Made by a program: the position numbers and the translations under genes. The notes beneath the pieces were generated by a model. That model was not told the origin of the DNA. It was given only the letters and a program-made list of their open reading frames with translations, and searched no databases. A stretch of DNA of 64,000 nt from Picocystis sp. L7 (Eukaryota > Chlorophyta > Picocystophyceae > Picocystales > Picocystaceae): NCBI GenBank assembly GCA_020975725.1, contig QXJR01000030.1, positions 372,001 to 436,000 of the forward strand. The letters run 5' to 3'. Shown piece by piece: positions 49,583 through 60,033 of this stretch. Within the stretch, counting starts at the first letter, position 1, and every line of letters begins with the position of its first letter.

Positions 49583-52267
49583 TGTTCCTAATAAATATGG
49601 GAAGCAAGGACAATCAAATGTCTGCAGGTGTTTCTCGACTGATGGCAGCGCTTTACCTCTCGCTCGTGAGATGGAAGCCGGACACAGTGCCCTCGCCCTT
49701 GGGCCGGAACAACCTACAGTGAGAAAGATCGCGTGGATTTTGCATGGAGCATGAAGTCACCTCCTGTCCATCAGGTCGGCCAGGGATTGGTAGAATGGTT
49801 GAAGGTGGGCCCAATTTTGGAATGCACGGGCAACTGTGCCTTGTAAGCACTCCGTGGATGGTGTGTACGCGAACAGGATGTTTTTGTTTGGAGGCAGCAT
49901 GGGTGTCAGGGACACTCACATCAGGAAGGGACTTGAAAAAGATGTTTGACAATGAACGGTTGCTGTCAGGTTGCCATGAGACTGACAACCAGGCAGAAAC
50001 ACCTGTGTTGAAATTGTAAGGTTTACTTGGTTTCTTTCCATGGACTGCTACAAGCAGGGTTTCCTATGTTTGGGTCGAGTTGCGTCGTACAGCCGTTGAC
50101 GAGGAACGGAAGTGTGAGATGGACTTGATGTGCGTGATCATTCAGCGCCCAAAAATAATCAGCCACTCGTGTGCCAGGACGATGGCCTTTTGCATGTCCC
50201 ATTGCAAGGTTTCTCTTAGGCTGACACCACTTGCCTTTTTGTGGACATAGTTTGGTACTAGTAAGTTGGGCGGCTTATTGCTCGCAGAATGCCAACAGTC
50301 AACAGTGTTCGTTCTTTGCTCGAGACTTCCTGAAGGTGCCCCCAAACGAATCTGCACTGTGTCTCTGATGTTGAAGGATATGTTTCAAGGAAACTGGTGT
50401 ATTTGCTGGCAAACTTTGCAAATTTGTTTTTGGAGCTTTCATGAAAGCTGGGGTACGATAGTGAAGAAACAGGCCTTTGGACGTGCCTGCTAAACCTATG
50501 TTCTACTGCAGTTTCAACTGAGGACTTCAGAACACTCTCTTCTCGGGTACCAGAATAAGCAAGGTGACCCTGAATTCTTTTGTGGCTTCTTTGTGATCCT
50601 CCGTCATCTCCTTGCATGCACGGCAGCGTTCCCTCTCCCACTTTCAGCCATCCCCTCTGTCCGAAACCGCTCTCCATCAAGATCCTCTCCATTCCTTCTC
50701 CGAAGCTGAACTTCCCTTTCAGTTCTTCCCTTCTGAATCTCCTTGTCCGGATTCGTTCCGGGGTCCTTAATCGATTGAAAATAATCGGTCTATCCATGAC
50801 CCCATGATTCTGGTGTCGAAATCTCTTCGAAAGACACAAAGAAGACGAACAACACATGCGGGTGTGCTCTAGGACCAATCCTCACTTGGATAGGGATCGA
50901 GTTGTAGGGTGGTTCTTTGATGTGAAAGCAAAAGGGGAATAGAACCCGAACACCGTTAGGAGGGAAACAACAACAAGTCAAGCCATTCGGTGGTTGTTTG
51001 GACATAAAGATGCGGGCAACAGTACAAGAGTGGAAAGAGAAAATTATACCAAGTGGAGCGGAGATGCGTGCGCAACTATACATGGTGGAGTACTTCAATG
51101 AGTTTGGCGTTGCTGTTTCTCAAGGCGTATTCGCACGTAAAAAATTCTATGCTTAAAGCGCACAAACCAGTGTCGGAGAGAGTGCCTCGCCTCCTCCGCA
51201 AAATCTTGAAGGTTCGAATCATGAATTTCAAGCGACCTAGAACGTGGCTTCGCACGAGCAACATCTTGAATAAATCTCCAAAGCCGGACGAAGTCGTCGT
51301 GGTAAGGTACGACGCAAGCACCCTTGGAGAAAAGACGAGGCTTCCTAGAAAGGTGAAGGAATGGCCGAGCCTGTGGAGATGGTGGCTTCCAAGGATGGCG
51401 ATGCGCCTGTCTCTTGAAGATGGGAAGGCAAGTGCACCATTCATGCCGTCTTCACCCCCGACAACGATGCTTTCATCCACATGTACGCCATCAAGACAGC
51501 CTTTTCGAAATGGAGGCATCCCTTCAATCGTCTCATCGGCTTGCATACGAACACGTTTTTTTACAATGCCACATCCGCACGTTTTCAACATGCATCCGAC
51601 CCGAGAGTGATGCAAGGGAGGGGCAGAAATATAGGGTGCTCGTTGGGCAGTCTGGATCTATTGGCTTGGACATCGCGCTTGCTGCTACGGATGGTTTTCA
51701 TTCCTTGCTGTATCCAGTCGAGCATTCTTGGCACGACTTTGTTCAAGAGAGGACGGGATGGGACGGCATTGCATGGAACACGTACCGCATCCACAAGAGG
51801 CTGGAATAGCCCTTGGCTACGTCCAACGTTCTTGATTATGGCGTGGGAATGCACATGTCCACGGGGCACATGGCGAGCAGCGATTCGGAGTAGGAGTCGT
51901 GGGTGTTGCGCCACACGAGATTTTTCGTTCTTGCATGGGGTCCCTCGTTGACCCCTCCGTGCCGTTCACTTGCCCACCGTTGTCTTTCCGCCGCCATCAC
52001 ATCGCCATTCATGGTGGGCGCCTTCCACACCCTAAACCCTGCACGGTCCCGTTTCGTTCGCGTCCCCGAGCTTCCCTTTCGAGGGTCCCCTTTCAAACCC
52101 TCTTCCATCGAGGAACGACCCCCCGGATCTCCCGATGGATTGGCTTTCTCGTTTCCATCTCTTCGGTTCGATTCGTCTTCGCCGATCCAATCCAAGGCGC
52201 GCACCTTCGGATCGTCTCGTTGTTCGCTGCGTTTGGGAACGTTTGGGAAGCAAAGGGCGCAAGAACG
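49583..52267. other. Largely gene-free AT-richer region upstream of RPN7
   Basis: About 2.7 kb. The part 49583-51900 is AT-richer with short frames only; frames at 51053-51610 (+) and 51076-51615 (-) overlap each other and show no motif. The last about 350 bp before RPN7 are GC-rich with CCCTTTC elements and should be its promoter. Confidence 0.45.
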
Positions 52268-53587
52268 ATGGACGTGGTGGAAGAGAAGCAAGAGGACATG
52301 CTGGTGCTGGCGCAGAAGGTGCGCGGAAGAGACGGCGGAGACGAAAACGATGGGAAAAGAAACCAACGTGGCTGACGGACGTGTGTGTGTGGACGCATCG
52401 GCACGAATGGATACAGCGATTCGAACTGCGAAGCGGGAAGCGAGACGTGCAGGAAGAACTCCTGAAAGAGATACGGGACAAACGTACGTGCACGATGGAA
52501 GCGTGATCGGAAAGGAAGGGACGGAACGCGCTGACCAGGGTGCGAAACCGACGGTGCAGGCATGGTCAAGGTGTACGTGAGCGTGTGCGAAGAGTTCGGA
52601 TGGAAGGTGGATCCGAAGACGCTGGAAGAGATGGAACGGAAGAACCAAGAAGAGCTGGAAGGATTGGAAGCCAAAGTCAAGGATGCCGAAGAATCGCTCG
52701 GTGAGAGCGACGTCCGGGAAGGCCTGCTGGCCATCGCCAGGTTCCACAAGCGCGTCGGTGATCGTGAAAGGGCGAAACAAGCGTATGAAAAGACGGCGGA
52801 AAAGACCGTCGCCACCGGACAGAAGATGGATCTGGCCTTCGAAGAGCTGCAGCTGGCCCTCTTCGCCGAAGACTGGAAGGAAGTGCAGGAAGAACTCCAC
52901 AGAGCCAAGGTTCTCTTCGAACAGGGCGGCGATTGGGAGAGGAAGAACAGGCTCAAGGTGTACGAGGCACTCTACCTCATGGCGACCCGAGATTTCGACG
53001 GCGCCGCCAAGCTCTTCCTGGATTCCATCGCCACCTTCACCTGCACGGAGCTCTTCACCTACCGTACCTTCGTGTTCTATACTACCATCGTGTCCGCCGT
53101 GGCTCTGGAAAGGCCGCGGCTGAAGAAAGAAGTCATCGACTCGCCGGAGGTGCTCTCGGTCATTGGAGACATCCCCCACCTGTCCGATTTCGTGAACTCC
53201 CTACACGACTGCAGGTACGACAAGTTCATGGAAGCGTTCATACCCGTGGCGGATATGGTCCGTACCGATCGGTATTTGAACCCCCACCTACGCTACTTTA
53301 TGAGGGAAGTGAGGCTGGTGGCCTACACGCAGTTCCTCTCCTCCTACAAGAGCGTCACCTTGGCCTCCATGGCATCTCATTTTGGCGTGAGTGCGGAATT
53401 TTTGGACCGGGAGGTTTCCGACTTCGTGGCCACTGGGCGCTTGAATTGCAAGATCGACAAGGTGGCAGGCGTGATCGAGACGAATCGTCCGGATGCAAAG
53501 AACGGGATGTATCGCGACGTGATCAAGCAGGGAGACCATCTCTTGAACCAAATTCAGAAGCTTTCGAGAATCAGTGACATTGAATAA
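52268..53587 (+). CDS. RPN7: 26S proteasome regulatory subunit RPN7 (PSMD6)
   Basis: Three exons (52268-52318, 52417-52483, 52560-53587) give 381 residues. RPN7 is a PCI-domain subunit of the 19S lid. Splicing yields DMLVLAQK-RFELRSGKRDVQEELLKEIRDK-RMVKVYVSVCEEFGW, matching the family N-terminus (LAQLRFLL ... [23 protein letters not shown]). Exon 3 shows LGESDVREGLLAIARF, GDWERKNRLKVYEALYLMATRDFDGAAKLFLDS and the PCI domain ending INCKIDKV-like LNCKIDKVAGVIETNRPD. Introns are 98 and 76 bp, with GCTGAC at 52371-52376 and 52530-52535. The stop codon overlaps an AATAAA-like word (TGAATAAAGC). Confidence 0.95.
52319..52416 (+). other. RPN7: RPN7 intron 1
   Basis: 98 bp, GTGCGC...TACAG, with GCTGAC at 52371-52376 followed by a GT repeat. 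Confidence 0.9.
52484..52559 (+). other. RPN7: RPN7 intron 2
   Basis: 76 bp, GTACGT...TGCAG, with GCTGAC at 52530-52535. It splits a codon after its first base. Confidence 0.9.
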
Positions 53588-54395
53588 AGCAGGTTTGATT
53601 CACCCCAGTGGTTTCTTCTCCTTGTTGCTGCAGTGCCTCCATGTCTGGATGTCCCTGTATTCCATGCCTGTATTTCACGATGATCACCGTTTGGTTCACT
53701 TGCGCCAGCTGTTTCATCTTTTTACGAAAAGATGTGGTCGTTTTGGCGACCAGGGCATTTTGCACCCAAGTTAAAGAGACGCTCCGATGTATGAATCACG
53801 GATTCTGTTGCGTGCATCTTCCACCATCCCATGCTGGACCGGTTGCCTCAACGAACCCAGGTTTCGTGTCCAGCCATCTCCGGCATGTTGAATGCCCCGT
53901 TTCCCTCGTGGCGGCCCGCCACCATTGGTTGTGGAGCCGTCCCTGCCGTTTCGCGTGTGTCCCGATGCATCATCCCTCCCTCCATGTGTTGAAAGTCTCT
54001 TCTTTCCTCCTCCCCTTGGTTTCCAGTCCCGTGGATCCACAAGTATGGGCTGCAGTTGTGATCCCAACCAGACATGTGGGGGGATTCCTTGCACAGAGTG
54101 TCGGTTAACATCGTGGCAAAAGAACTTGCAGATCCGATCTCCCAAGGGATAAGGGGGGGGAGACGGGGACTCCGAAACGTGCGATGTTAACCCTCGGTGA
54201 ACCTCCACAGTCCACCTGAGGCAGGAGGGGGTTAACCTCGTGTTTCGACCTGGGGTGGGAGATCCGAACGGGATCGCTCGGGTCGGGGGTCCCCTTTCGA
54301 AAGGGAAGACACCACCCTTTCGAACCCGAAGGAGTTCCCCTATGGATAAGAGATCCCGTGGGGATGAGCTGGGAATCCGCCAGTTCGGCATCGCC
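53588..54395. other. Spacer between tandem genes RPN7 and FNR-like
   Basis: This 808-bp spacer has GTTAAC boxes at 54104, 54186 and 54231 and the perfect palindrome CCCTTTCGAAAGGG at 54292-54305 near the downstream gene. A minus-strand frame at 53848-54111 (87 codons) would restore the strand alternation but has no recognisable motif and is not called as a gene. Confidence 0.45.
54292..54305. promoter_or_regulatory. Perfect 14-bp palindrome CCCTTTCGAAAGGG
   Basis: It lies about 90 bp upstream of the FNR-like start codon and is followed by a second CCCTTTCGAACCCGAAGG element at about 54315-54332. It belongs to the TTCGAA-centred promoter family of this window. Confidence 0.6.
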
Positions 54396-55400
54396 ATGGC
54401 GATGCGCGCGACACCAACGCGCGTTTCTCTCGCCACGAGAGGCCAGAAGCGATGGCGTTGCGGGTCCGAATCTTCCTCGCAAGATGCTGGACGTGCCGTG
54501 TACACGCAGGAGGAGCTGGACGTACGTTCGGCGTGGTACGAGCCCAACGTGGCCGCCAACGACCAACCGGCTTGGCGGAAAGCGGAGTGGAAGCAAGCAG
54601 ACAGGATGCACGCCAAAGCCAAGGACCTCGTGCTCATGGTGGAGACCAGCAGAGAGCTGGTGGCCCGAGAAAACGCGTACACGGCCGTGGGACAGAAAGC
54701 GAGGGTCAAAGTGGCGGGTGGAGAGGTGCTGCTGGTCCCCGTGGCCACTGCACCCTTTCCATTGGACAGGCAACGAGCAGCCCTGTTCAAGCTCAAAGGG
54801 GACATGTTTGCAGGAGAGATCAAGGAAGCCAAGGAAGAAATCAACGTTGTGGAAGAACTGCATCTGCTCGTGCTGGAAGAAGAACATCCAGATCTGTTCC
54901 GTGCAGAGGGCGACGAAACCATCGAGGTCGGACCCTTCCATGGCAATGGAATCGACCTCAGGAACAGTTTGATGCACTCCGTGTACCGCTTCAAGAAGGT
55001 TCTCCTCTTTGCTGAGGGAAGCGGCATCGCCACGGCAAAGGCCTTCATAGAGGCTCCTGGTGACCAGGCGCTCACCATCCCCATGAGGGAAGAAGTCAAG
55101 CTCTACTACAAAGTACCCAACCAGGAAAGCGTGTGCTACAAGCATCTCTTCGAGGAGTGGGAATCCAAACATGGCGTCAAGACTGTCTTGACCACCAGCA
55201 GCTTTCAAGATGCCTTTGACGACGACGACGAGCTCGAGTACGATCCGGAGACCACTGGGATCATCGTTCTCGGGGACGAGGACACATGTGCGGAGGTCTA
55301 CGAACTGATGGAGGACGCAGAGATCCCAAAAACGGCCGCAGTATCGAGCATGCAGGAGGCCTTAAAACTGCAGTATCTCAAAGCGACAAAGATGTTTTAG
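54396..55400 (+). CDS. Ferredoxin-NADP-reductase-fold oxidoreductase, plastid-type leader
   Basis: The protein has 334 residues. The leader MAMRATPTRVSLATRGQKRW looks like an organelle transit peptide. A beta-barrel FAD-binding part (ARVKVAGGEVLLVPVATAPFPL ... LFKLKGDMFAGEIKEAKEEI) is followed by the nucleotide-binding part KVLLFAEGSGIATAKAFIEAP, VKLYYKVPNQESVCYKHLFEEWESKHGVKTVLTTSSFQDAF and a final GIIVLGDEDTCAEVYELMED. The order and the G-x-G-I-A motif match the pKIWI502/At1g15140 group of plant FAD/NAD(P)-binding oxidoreductases. The partner is unknown. An acidic DDDDELEYD loop is unusual. An upstream in-frame ATG (54342) gives a poorer leader. Confidence 0.75.
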   Translation: MAMRATPTRVSLATRGQKRWRCGSESSSQDAGRAVYTQEELDVRSAWYEPNVAANDQPAWRKAEWKQADRMHAKAKDLVLMVETSRELVARENAYTAVGQKARVKVAGGEVLLVPVATAPFPLDRQRAALFKLKGDMFAGEIKEAKEEINVVEELHLLVLEEEHPDLFRAEGDETIEVGPFHGNGIDLRNSLMHSVYRFKKVLLFAEGSGIATAKAFIEAPGDQALTIPMREEVKLYYKVPNQESVCYKHLFEEWESKHGVKTVLTTSSFQDAFDDDDELEYDPETTGIIVLGDEDTCAEVYELMEDAEIPKTAAVSSMQEALKLQYLKATKMF

Positions 55401-55668
55401 GAGAACACAGTGTCCCGAGGCACCGAATAAAGACAAACCTGGCCATCCTCGGCGAACCTATAGCTTGGCATCTTAAGTGAAGTCAACTTGTAAACAAATG
55501 CATTACTGTACTGCAAAACGGATCTTGGGTCGTTGTTGCATGCATATTCATGCCACGACAAAATGCTCATCCCTGCTTACCTTTCCAGGTAAAGGACGAT
55601 ATGCCCAATCAGTCTGAAAGGTTTGCCGCGGGGTTGAGCTCATCCTTACCATTCTGACCCTCGACGTT
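55401..55668. other. Tail-to-tail spacer FNR-like / CTL
   Basis: This short converging spacer has an AATAAA word at 55426-55431, just after the FNR-like stop, and otherwise appears to be 3' UTR sequence. Confidence 0.4.
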
Positions 55669-57939
55669 TCAGGCGCTTGCGGAGAAACCCTGGTCTTGTG
55701 AACCAACTTTGCCTTCACGCTCTGCGGCGTCCTTCTCAGCTTCCTCTAAAGAGTCCAGGAGAAGCTTGGGAGCGCAGCTTGCAGTCCCACCATTCTCTTC
55801 ACAGTCCATGCAGTAGCTCAGCATGATAGTATCGATAGCCATTTCCACTACCGCCATAAAAATGCTGGCAATGGCGAATGCACCCAACAGGACTGCAATG
55901 ACGGGGAGAAGGGGGCTGGAGACCTGATTGCTGCCTTGTGTGTACGAACTATTTTGCAGCATGAGAAACGCAACAAAACCAGAGAAAGCTGTAATGGCCA
56001 CTTTGCCAATCAAGAGGAACGTGTCGCCGATGATGTTGACCGCAGCTACCCTGAGAACATTGCCAACAATTATCCTCAAAGCTCGGAACGCAGCTCTGAT
56101 GTAACTTACACCATCCACTGCCACAACAATGTACGCGTTTCTGTTGGTAAACTCGACAAACTTCTGAACCAACCAAAGGCAACAATCCACGCAGCAAATC
56201 AACCATCTAGAAGCTGGGTTGGAGGTCTTCCATGCCTTCATTCTCCGTTCCATATACCTAAGTAGCATGCGGACGAATACAACCAATGCAACTATCAAAG
56301 ATCCAAGCGCCAAACTACCGGCATGATAGGTCAGGGATCTCTTAAAGGACAATCGAATGGGACCTTTCGGTTGATTCGACCGATCCCCTCCGGCCCAGTA
56401 GAACATGGCTACCGTGCTGGCAATGACGAACAGAGAAACTGCAATGATGAACTGGGACGTCCAGAGGAAGCCAAAGAAGTAGTAGATAATGAGATACACA
56501 AGTCCTTTGTCAAAGACATACGTGTATCCACATTGACATTGCTCGTCTGGATTGCAATTGGGATTGCTGGCAAACTCTGGTATGATCACACAGCTTCCTC
56601 CGTCTTCTGGCAATTTTTCCTGCTCCACATCCCCTGAGCTGACCAGGTAGATCCCAAAGGCAAGCCAAAATGCAGCTAGCACTATGAACATGAAAAACGG
56701 AACCAAAGGCCAGCTTAGCAACAGGGGGTGCTGGTTGAGGGATTGGGTTGCAACCTTGATCACGTTCACTGCAATTCTCACGCGCCTGATCATCAGCAAA
56801 GTCAGAATCAGGAAGAGCACAGTGACGACAGCAGCAACAATGCCAAAACCAAGCAAGACGCTCTCGTTTGTTCCAGTGGCAGTGAGGTCACCAGGCAGCT
56901 CGCCTGTACTGGATCCCGAGTAAACAGGGCTGCTTCCAATGTAACCGGCTTTCACAAAAAAGAAGAGTGTGATGCCAATGTTGAAGGCATTCACACCTAT
57001 GAGGATCACCCAGGCAAATATTCCGATGCTATACCTCATAATGATGATCCACAGGATGGACAAGATCAGAGGTATCACCACTCCTGCCACTAGGAGGACT
57101 GCCCATGCAGTCCATATATCTGCCAAGTACCTTGTGAACATTACGAATCCATTCGTGATCCCATCGTAGATCAGCTTTGATACAGAGTTCGCAAGCGATT
57201 CACAGTCTGGGCCAGGAGTGCAAAATTCTTCCTGGCCCAATGCAGTTGCATTTTCGTTGAAGCGCAGGACAAGCTCTTCGTTCGGGTCTCCAAATGGTTG
57301 GCAGCTGTAGAACTGGTCTGTGGTCTTGAAGAACAGTGGGTAACATGGACCTCTTAGGGCGAATGATGAATTTATCTGTTCATCGTCCAGCAGATCAAAA
57401 TAATCGTAGTTCCTGTCTGCCCAGTCTTGGAGTGTCAAGTTTGAGAATTCAAACCCGGTGCTGTTTACTCCACCATATTGGTCAGGGTAATTACAGATCC
57501 ATTGTTGTTCATCGGATGCAGTTGCACTCATATTCACAGAGGGACAGTCTTGCAGGCAGATACTTTTTCCATCTCCAAGGACATCAAGAAGGCTTGCGGT
57601 TCCCCTTTCTGCTTGGATGGCCTGAAGCTGTTTTGGGTTCATCCAGTACCTGTACTTGAAACTGGAGAGGTCCAGACCATTGTTTGTACCGCAGAAGTTG
57701 CCCCGATAATCCAGACCGTACAGCAGGGCTCTTGGTTCGCCTCTAGTGGCACCAACGATGCCAATGGCCACCATACCACACCAGACGGCAATGAAGAGAA
57801 TCAACCAGAAGATGTCGCGGTACTTGCGTTCCTCCATCACCCGGTTTTTCTTCGAGGAGTCGGGTGTTTCGGAGCCTTCCGGCTCCTGCATGGCGGCATC
57901 TCCATCCTTGGCATGGCTCGGATCTTCCACGTCTGCCAT
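55669..57939 (-). CDS. Choline transporter-like protein (CTL/SLC44 family)
   Basis: A single exon encodes 756 residues. CTL proteins are multi-span plasma- or organelle-membrane choline/ethanolamine transporters. A hydrophilic N-terminus leads to TM1 (IFWLILFIAVWCGMVAIGIVGATRG) and the family signature LLYGLDYRGNFCGTNN. A large cysteine-rich extracellular loop follows (CLQDCPSVNMS, CYPLFFKTTDQFYSCQPFG), then about ten further TM segments, the PIRLSFKRSLTYHAGSLALGSLIVALV stretch and NRNAYIVVAVDGVSYIRAAFRAL, both diagnostic of SLC44. Length and topology are normal. It reads in the same direction as the next gene SHMT, one of two breaks in the strand alternation. Confidence 0.92.
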   Translation of the reverse strand: MADVEDPSHAKDGDAAMQEPEGSETPDSSKKNRVMEERKYRDIFWLILFIAVWCGMVAIGIVGATRGEPRALLYGLDYRGNFCGTNNGLDLSSFKYRYWMNPKQLQAIQAERGTASLLDVLGDGKSICLQDCPSVNMSATASDEQQWICNYPDQYGGVNSTGFEFSNLTLQDWADRNYDYFDLLDDEQINSSFALRGPCYPLFFKTTDQFYSCQPFGDPNEELVLRFNENATALGQEEFCTPGPDCESLANSVSKLIYDGITNGFVMFTRYLADIWTAWAVLLVAGVVIPLILSILWIIIMRYSIGIFAWVILIGVNAFNIGITLFFFVKAGYIGSSPVYSGSSTGELPGDLTATGTNESVLLGFGIVAAVVTVLFLILTLLMIRRVRIAVNVIKVATQSLNQHPLLLSWPLVPFFMFIVLAAFWLAFGIYLVSSGDVEQEKLPEDGGSCVIIPEFASNPNCNPDEQCQCGYTYVFDKGLVYLIIYYFFGFLWTSQFIIAVSLFVIASTVAMFYWAGGDRSNQPKGPIRLSFKRSLTYHAGSLALGSLIVALVVFVRMLLRYMERRMKAWKTSNPASRWLICCVDCCLWLVQKFVEFTNRNAYIVVAVDGVSYIRAAFRALRIIVGNVLRVAAVNIIGDTFLLIGKVAITAFSGFVAFLMLQNSSYTQGSNQVSSPLLPVIAVLLGAFAIASIFMAVVEMAIDTIMLSYCMDCEENGGTASCAPKLLLDSLEEAEKDAAEREGKVGSQDQGFSASA

Positions 57940-60033
57940 ACCGTCTGGTGCACGTGTTACGTTGCCCCGTCACGTGGGACTCTTTCCCACGAGTTGACCC
58001 TGTTCTATGTGGAGGATCCCTTCGTTCGCCTGGCTTGTTTCCAGTGTCCTCGTGCGTTGGATGCACGGGTTCCCTTTCCTACCGTTTGCAAGTGTGACCC
58101 TGCTCTACCAGCACTTGCAACGGGTGTGCTACGGTTTGGCGACCAACACCACCAGGTGACCCTGGAAGATGAACAACCTGGAAAATGCACGGTGTTGGGG
58201 CGAAACTGCCAGGAATGCGTAGGAACCGCGCCCCAACCCCGATCGAAAAGAAAGCGACCCCTTCTGGGACCTCCAATCGATCCACTCAAAACCCGGGTGT
58301 CGTGGTTCAGTCCGTCGGGATCGCCGATTGGCTCCGGTACGTGTTCTACCCGATCCAAACAGAGATACGGTGGTTGCCGAAGTAGTTTCGTGTCCACGAG
58401 ACGCTCCGAAAGGATGTTAACCGGAACGAAACCTGCTCGTTCATTCAAGTTTCAAGCCAACAGCGACGCAACACTCTTGTTGCGGACGCTACTCAGGTGG
58501 CTTTCCTTGACGCATTGAGACGCAGACAACCCCATCGCCGCTTTCCATGGGAGGACGTGAAGCTGTCTTTGGCAAACGCGGCACATTCATTTTGCTCGAA
58601 ACGCGCACCTTGGACCCCGTTGACCGGTAAAGGAGCCTCCGTCATGGAGAAGGGATCCCCTCCCTATTTTTGCTTTCGCCGGAATCGAACCCAGCTTCGA
58701 GCTGAGTATACACCCATTCAACTTCCATCTCACTATCTTTGTCTAGGGACCGGTAGTGCCACCTCCTTTCGTTTCCGTTCCCTGGTCAACATGTCAAGAG
58801 TTGCTCTGAACCATAGGCAAACAAGGGAGTTGGTAGTAGGAACCGAATTCAACCACGGCCATGTTCTCTTTAGGTGTTTTGCTCATGCACTTGAAGGATA
58901 TACTTTACATGGGCCGCAACACGAAATGAGAGTTTGATCAACAATCCTTATGACAAGGAAAGTCCGCTTTTGCAAGGACGCTTAAGATGGTTGGCTTGCA
59001 AAATGGCCTACGAACACCTCAATTGAATTCTGAAAGTTTGCATCCCGCTTGCGAGGCGAACGTGCCATGTTGGATCGAGCATGCAAAATGGGTGAGGTGG
59101 TACGATGGGGAAGAATGCACTTGATACACTAAGGAGAATGAAGCGGCTTGAAATACCGAGTGTCTAAACCGTGAGTGTCCTCAATCGGACGTGCAAGCCA
59201 ACGCACCGAGGATCTACCCCTCCTCGGATTTTGAGTATAGTTTTGCTTGAGCCAAGTGGCACAGTCCGTACTGGTGATGCCAAATGGTCTGTGCAATGAC
59301 AAGATACCTTTCTCACCTTCCATGGAACGGGAAGGTTTCAAGCCCGGTAAAACTCTAAACCTACCCAACACAAACATCGAATGTGGCCCAAGTTTTCATT
59401 TCAGCAACATATTGGTTGCTTTGATGAAGATAATGATCTAGTTTGACTTAACTCGGTATACTCCCCCATCTCACACACATGACATTTATTACACGGCATC
59501 TATAACATTCTCTCTAATGCCAAAGACGTGCCGTTTTTCGGTACCCGCTATTGCAGTGCTCCAAACGACAGCTACGTAGTCCATTCAAGGTGCATGCTTG
59601 TGCACCAAGAACTTTCAGTCTCATTGACCCTCTCCTCCGGAGCATCCTATTCTAGCTCGCAAACTTTCTCTTCATAAGTCAACTTGGATAAGGATCTTGA
59701 TTCGTTTTGAAGGCCTGTCTTGCAATCTTTAGCAGCCCGGGCCAATTCAAACATACGCGGGGAGTGAGATGAGATCGCTTTCTTCCAATCTTAGTTTCCA
59801 ATTGTGCATTGGTACAAACTTTCGCGCGGCACTGCGAACCAAGACGGGGACGACAAGGCGTACCACTCTCTGACTGAAAAGCCTCACACGAAGAAAAGGT
59901 ACAAAAGGACAAACGGTTGCAGAAAAACAAAAAATTCCAAGGCATACATTAAATCCGTACATCAGTACAAAGGTCCACTAGATAACCATTCAGCGATTCA
60001 AACCTTGGAGAGAAAAAACTCACTCACAAGCCC
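57940..60033. other. Spacer between CTL and SHMT, AT-rich in its right half
   Basis: About 2.1 kb. The left 450 bp are GC-rich with CACGTG sites (near 57952 and 57971) and a GTTAAC box (58416-58421), fitting the CTL promoter. From about 58700 the sequence is AT-richer with short frames only. A tRNA T-arm-like word on the minus strand near 58680-58700 could not be extended to a tRNA. Confidence 0.5.

Noticed and set aside
51053-51615. Overlapping plus and minus frames of about 180 codons upstream of RPN7
   Set aside because: Neither shows a domain, the two overlap each other completely, and no choice between them can be justified.
58670-58760. Minus-strand word GGGTTCGATTCCGGC resembling a tRNA B box
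   Set aside because: The T-stem pairs poorly and no matching 5' acceptor strand lies at tRNA distance. At best it is a chance or decayed remnant.
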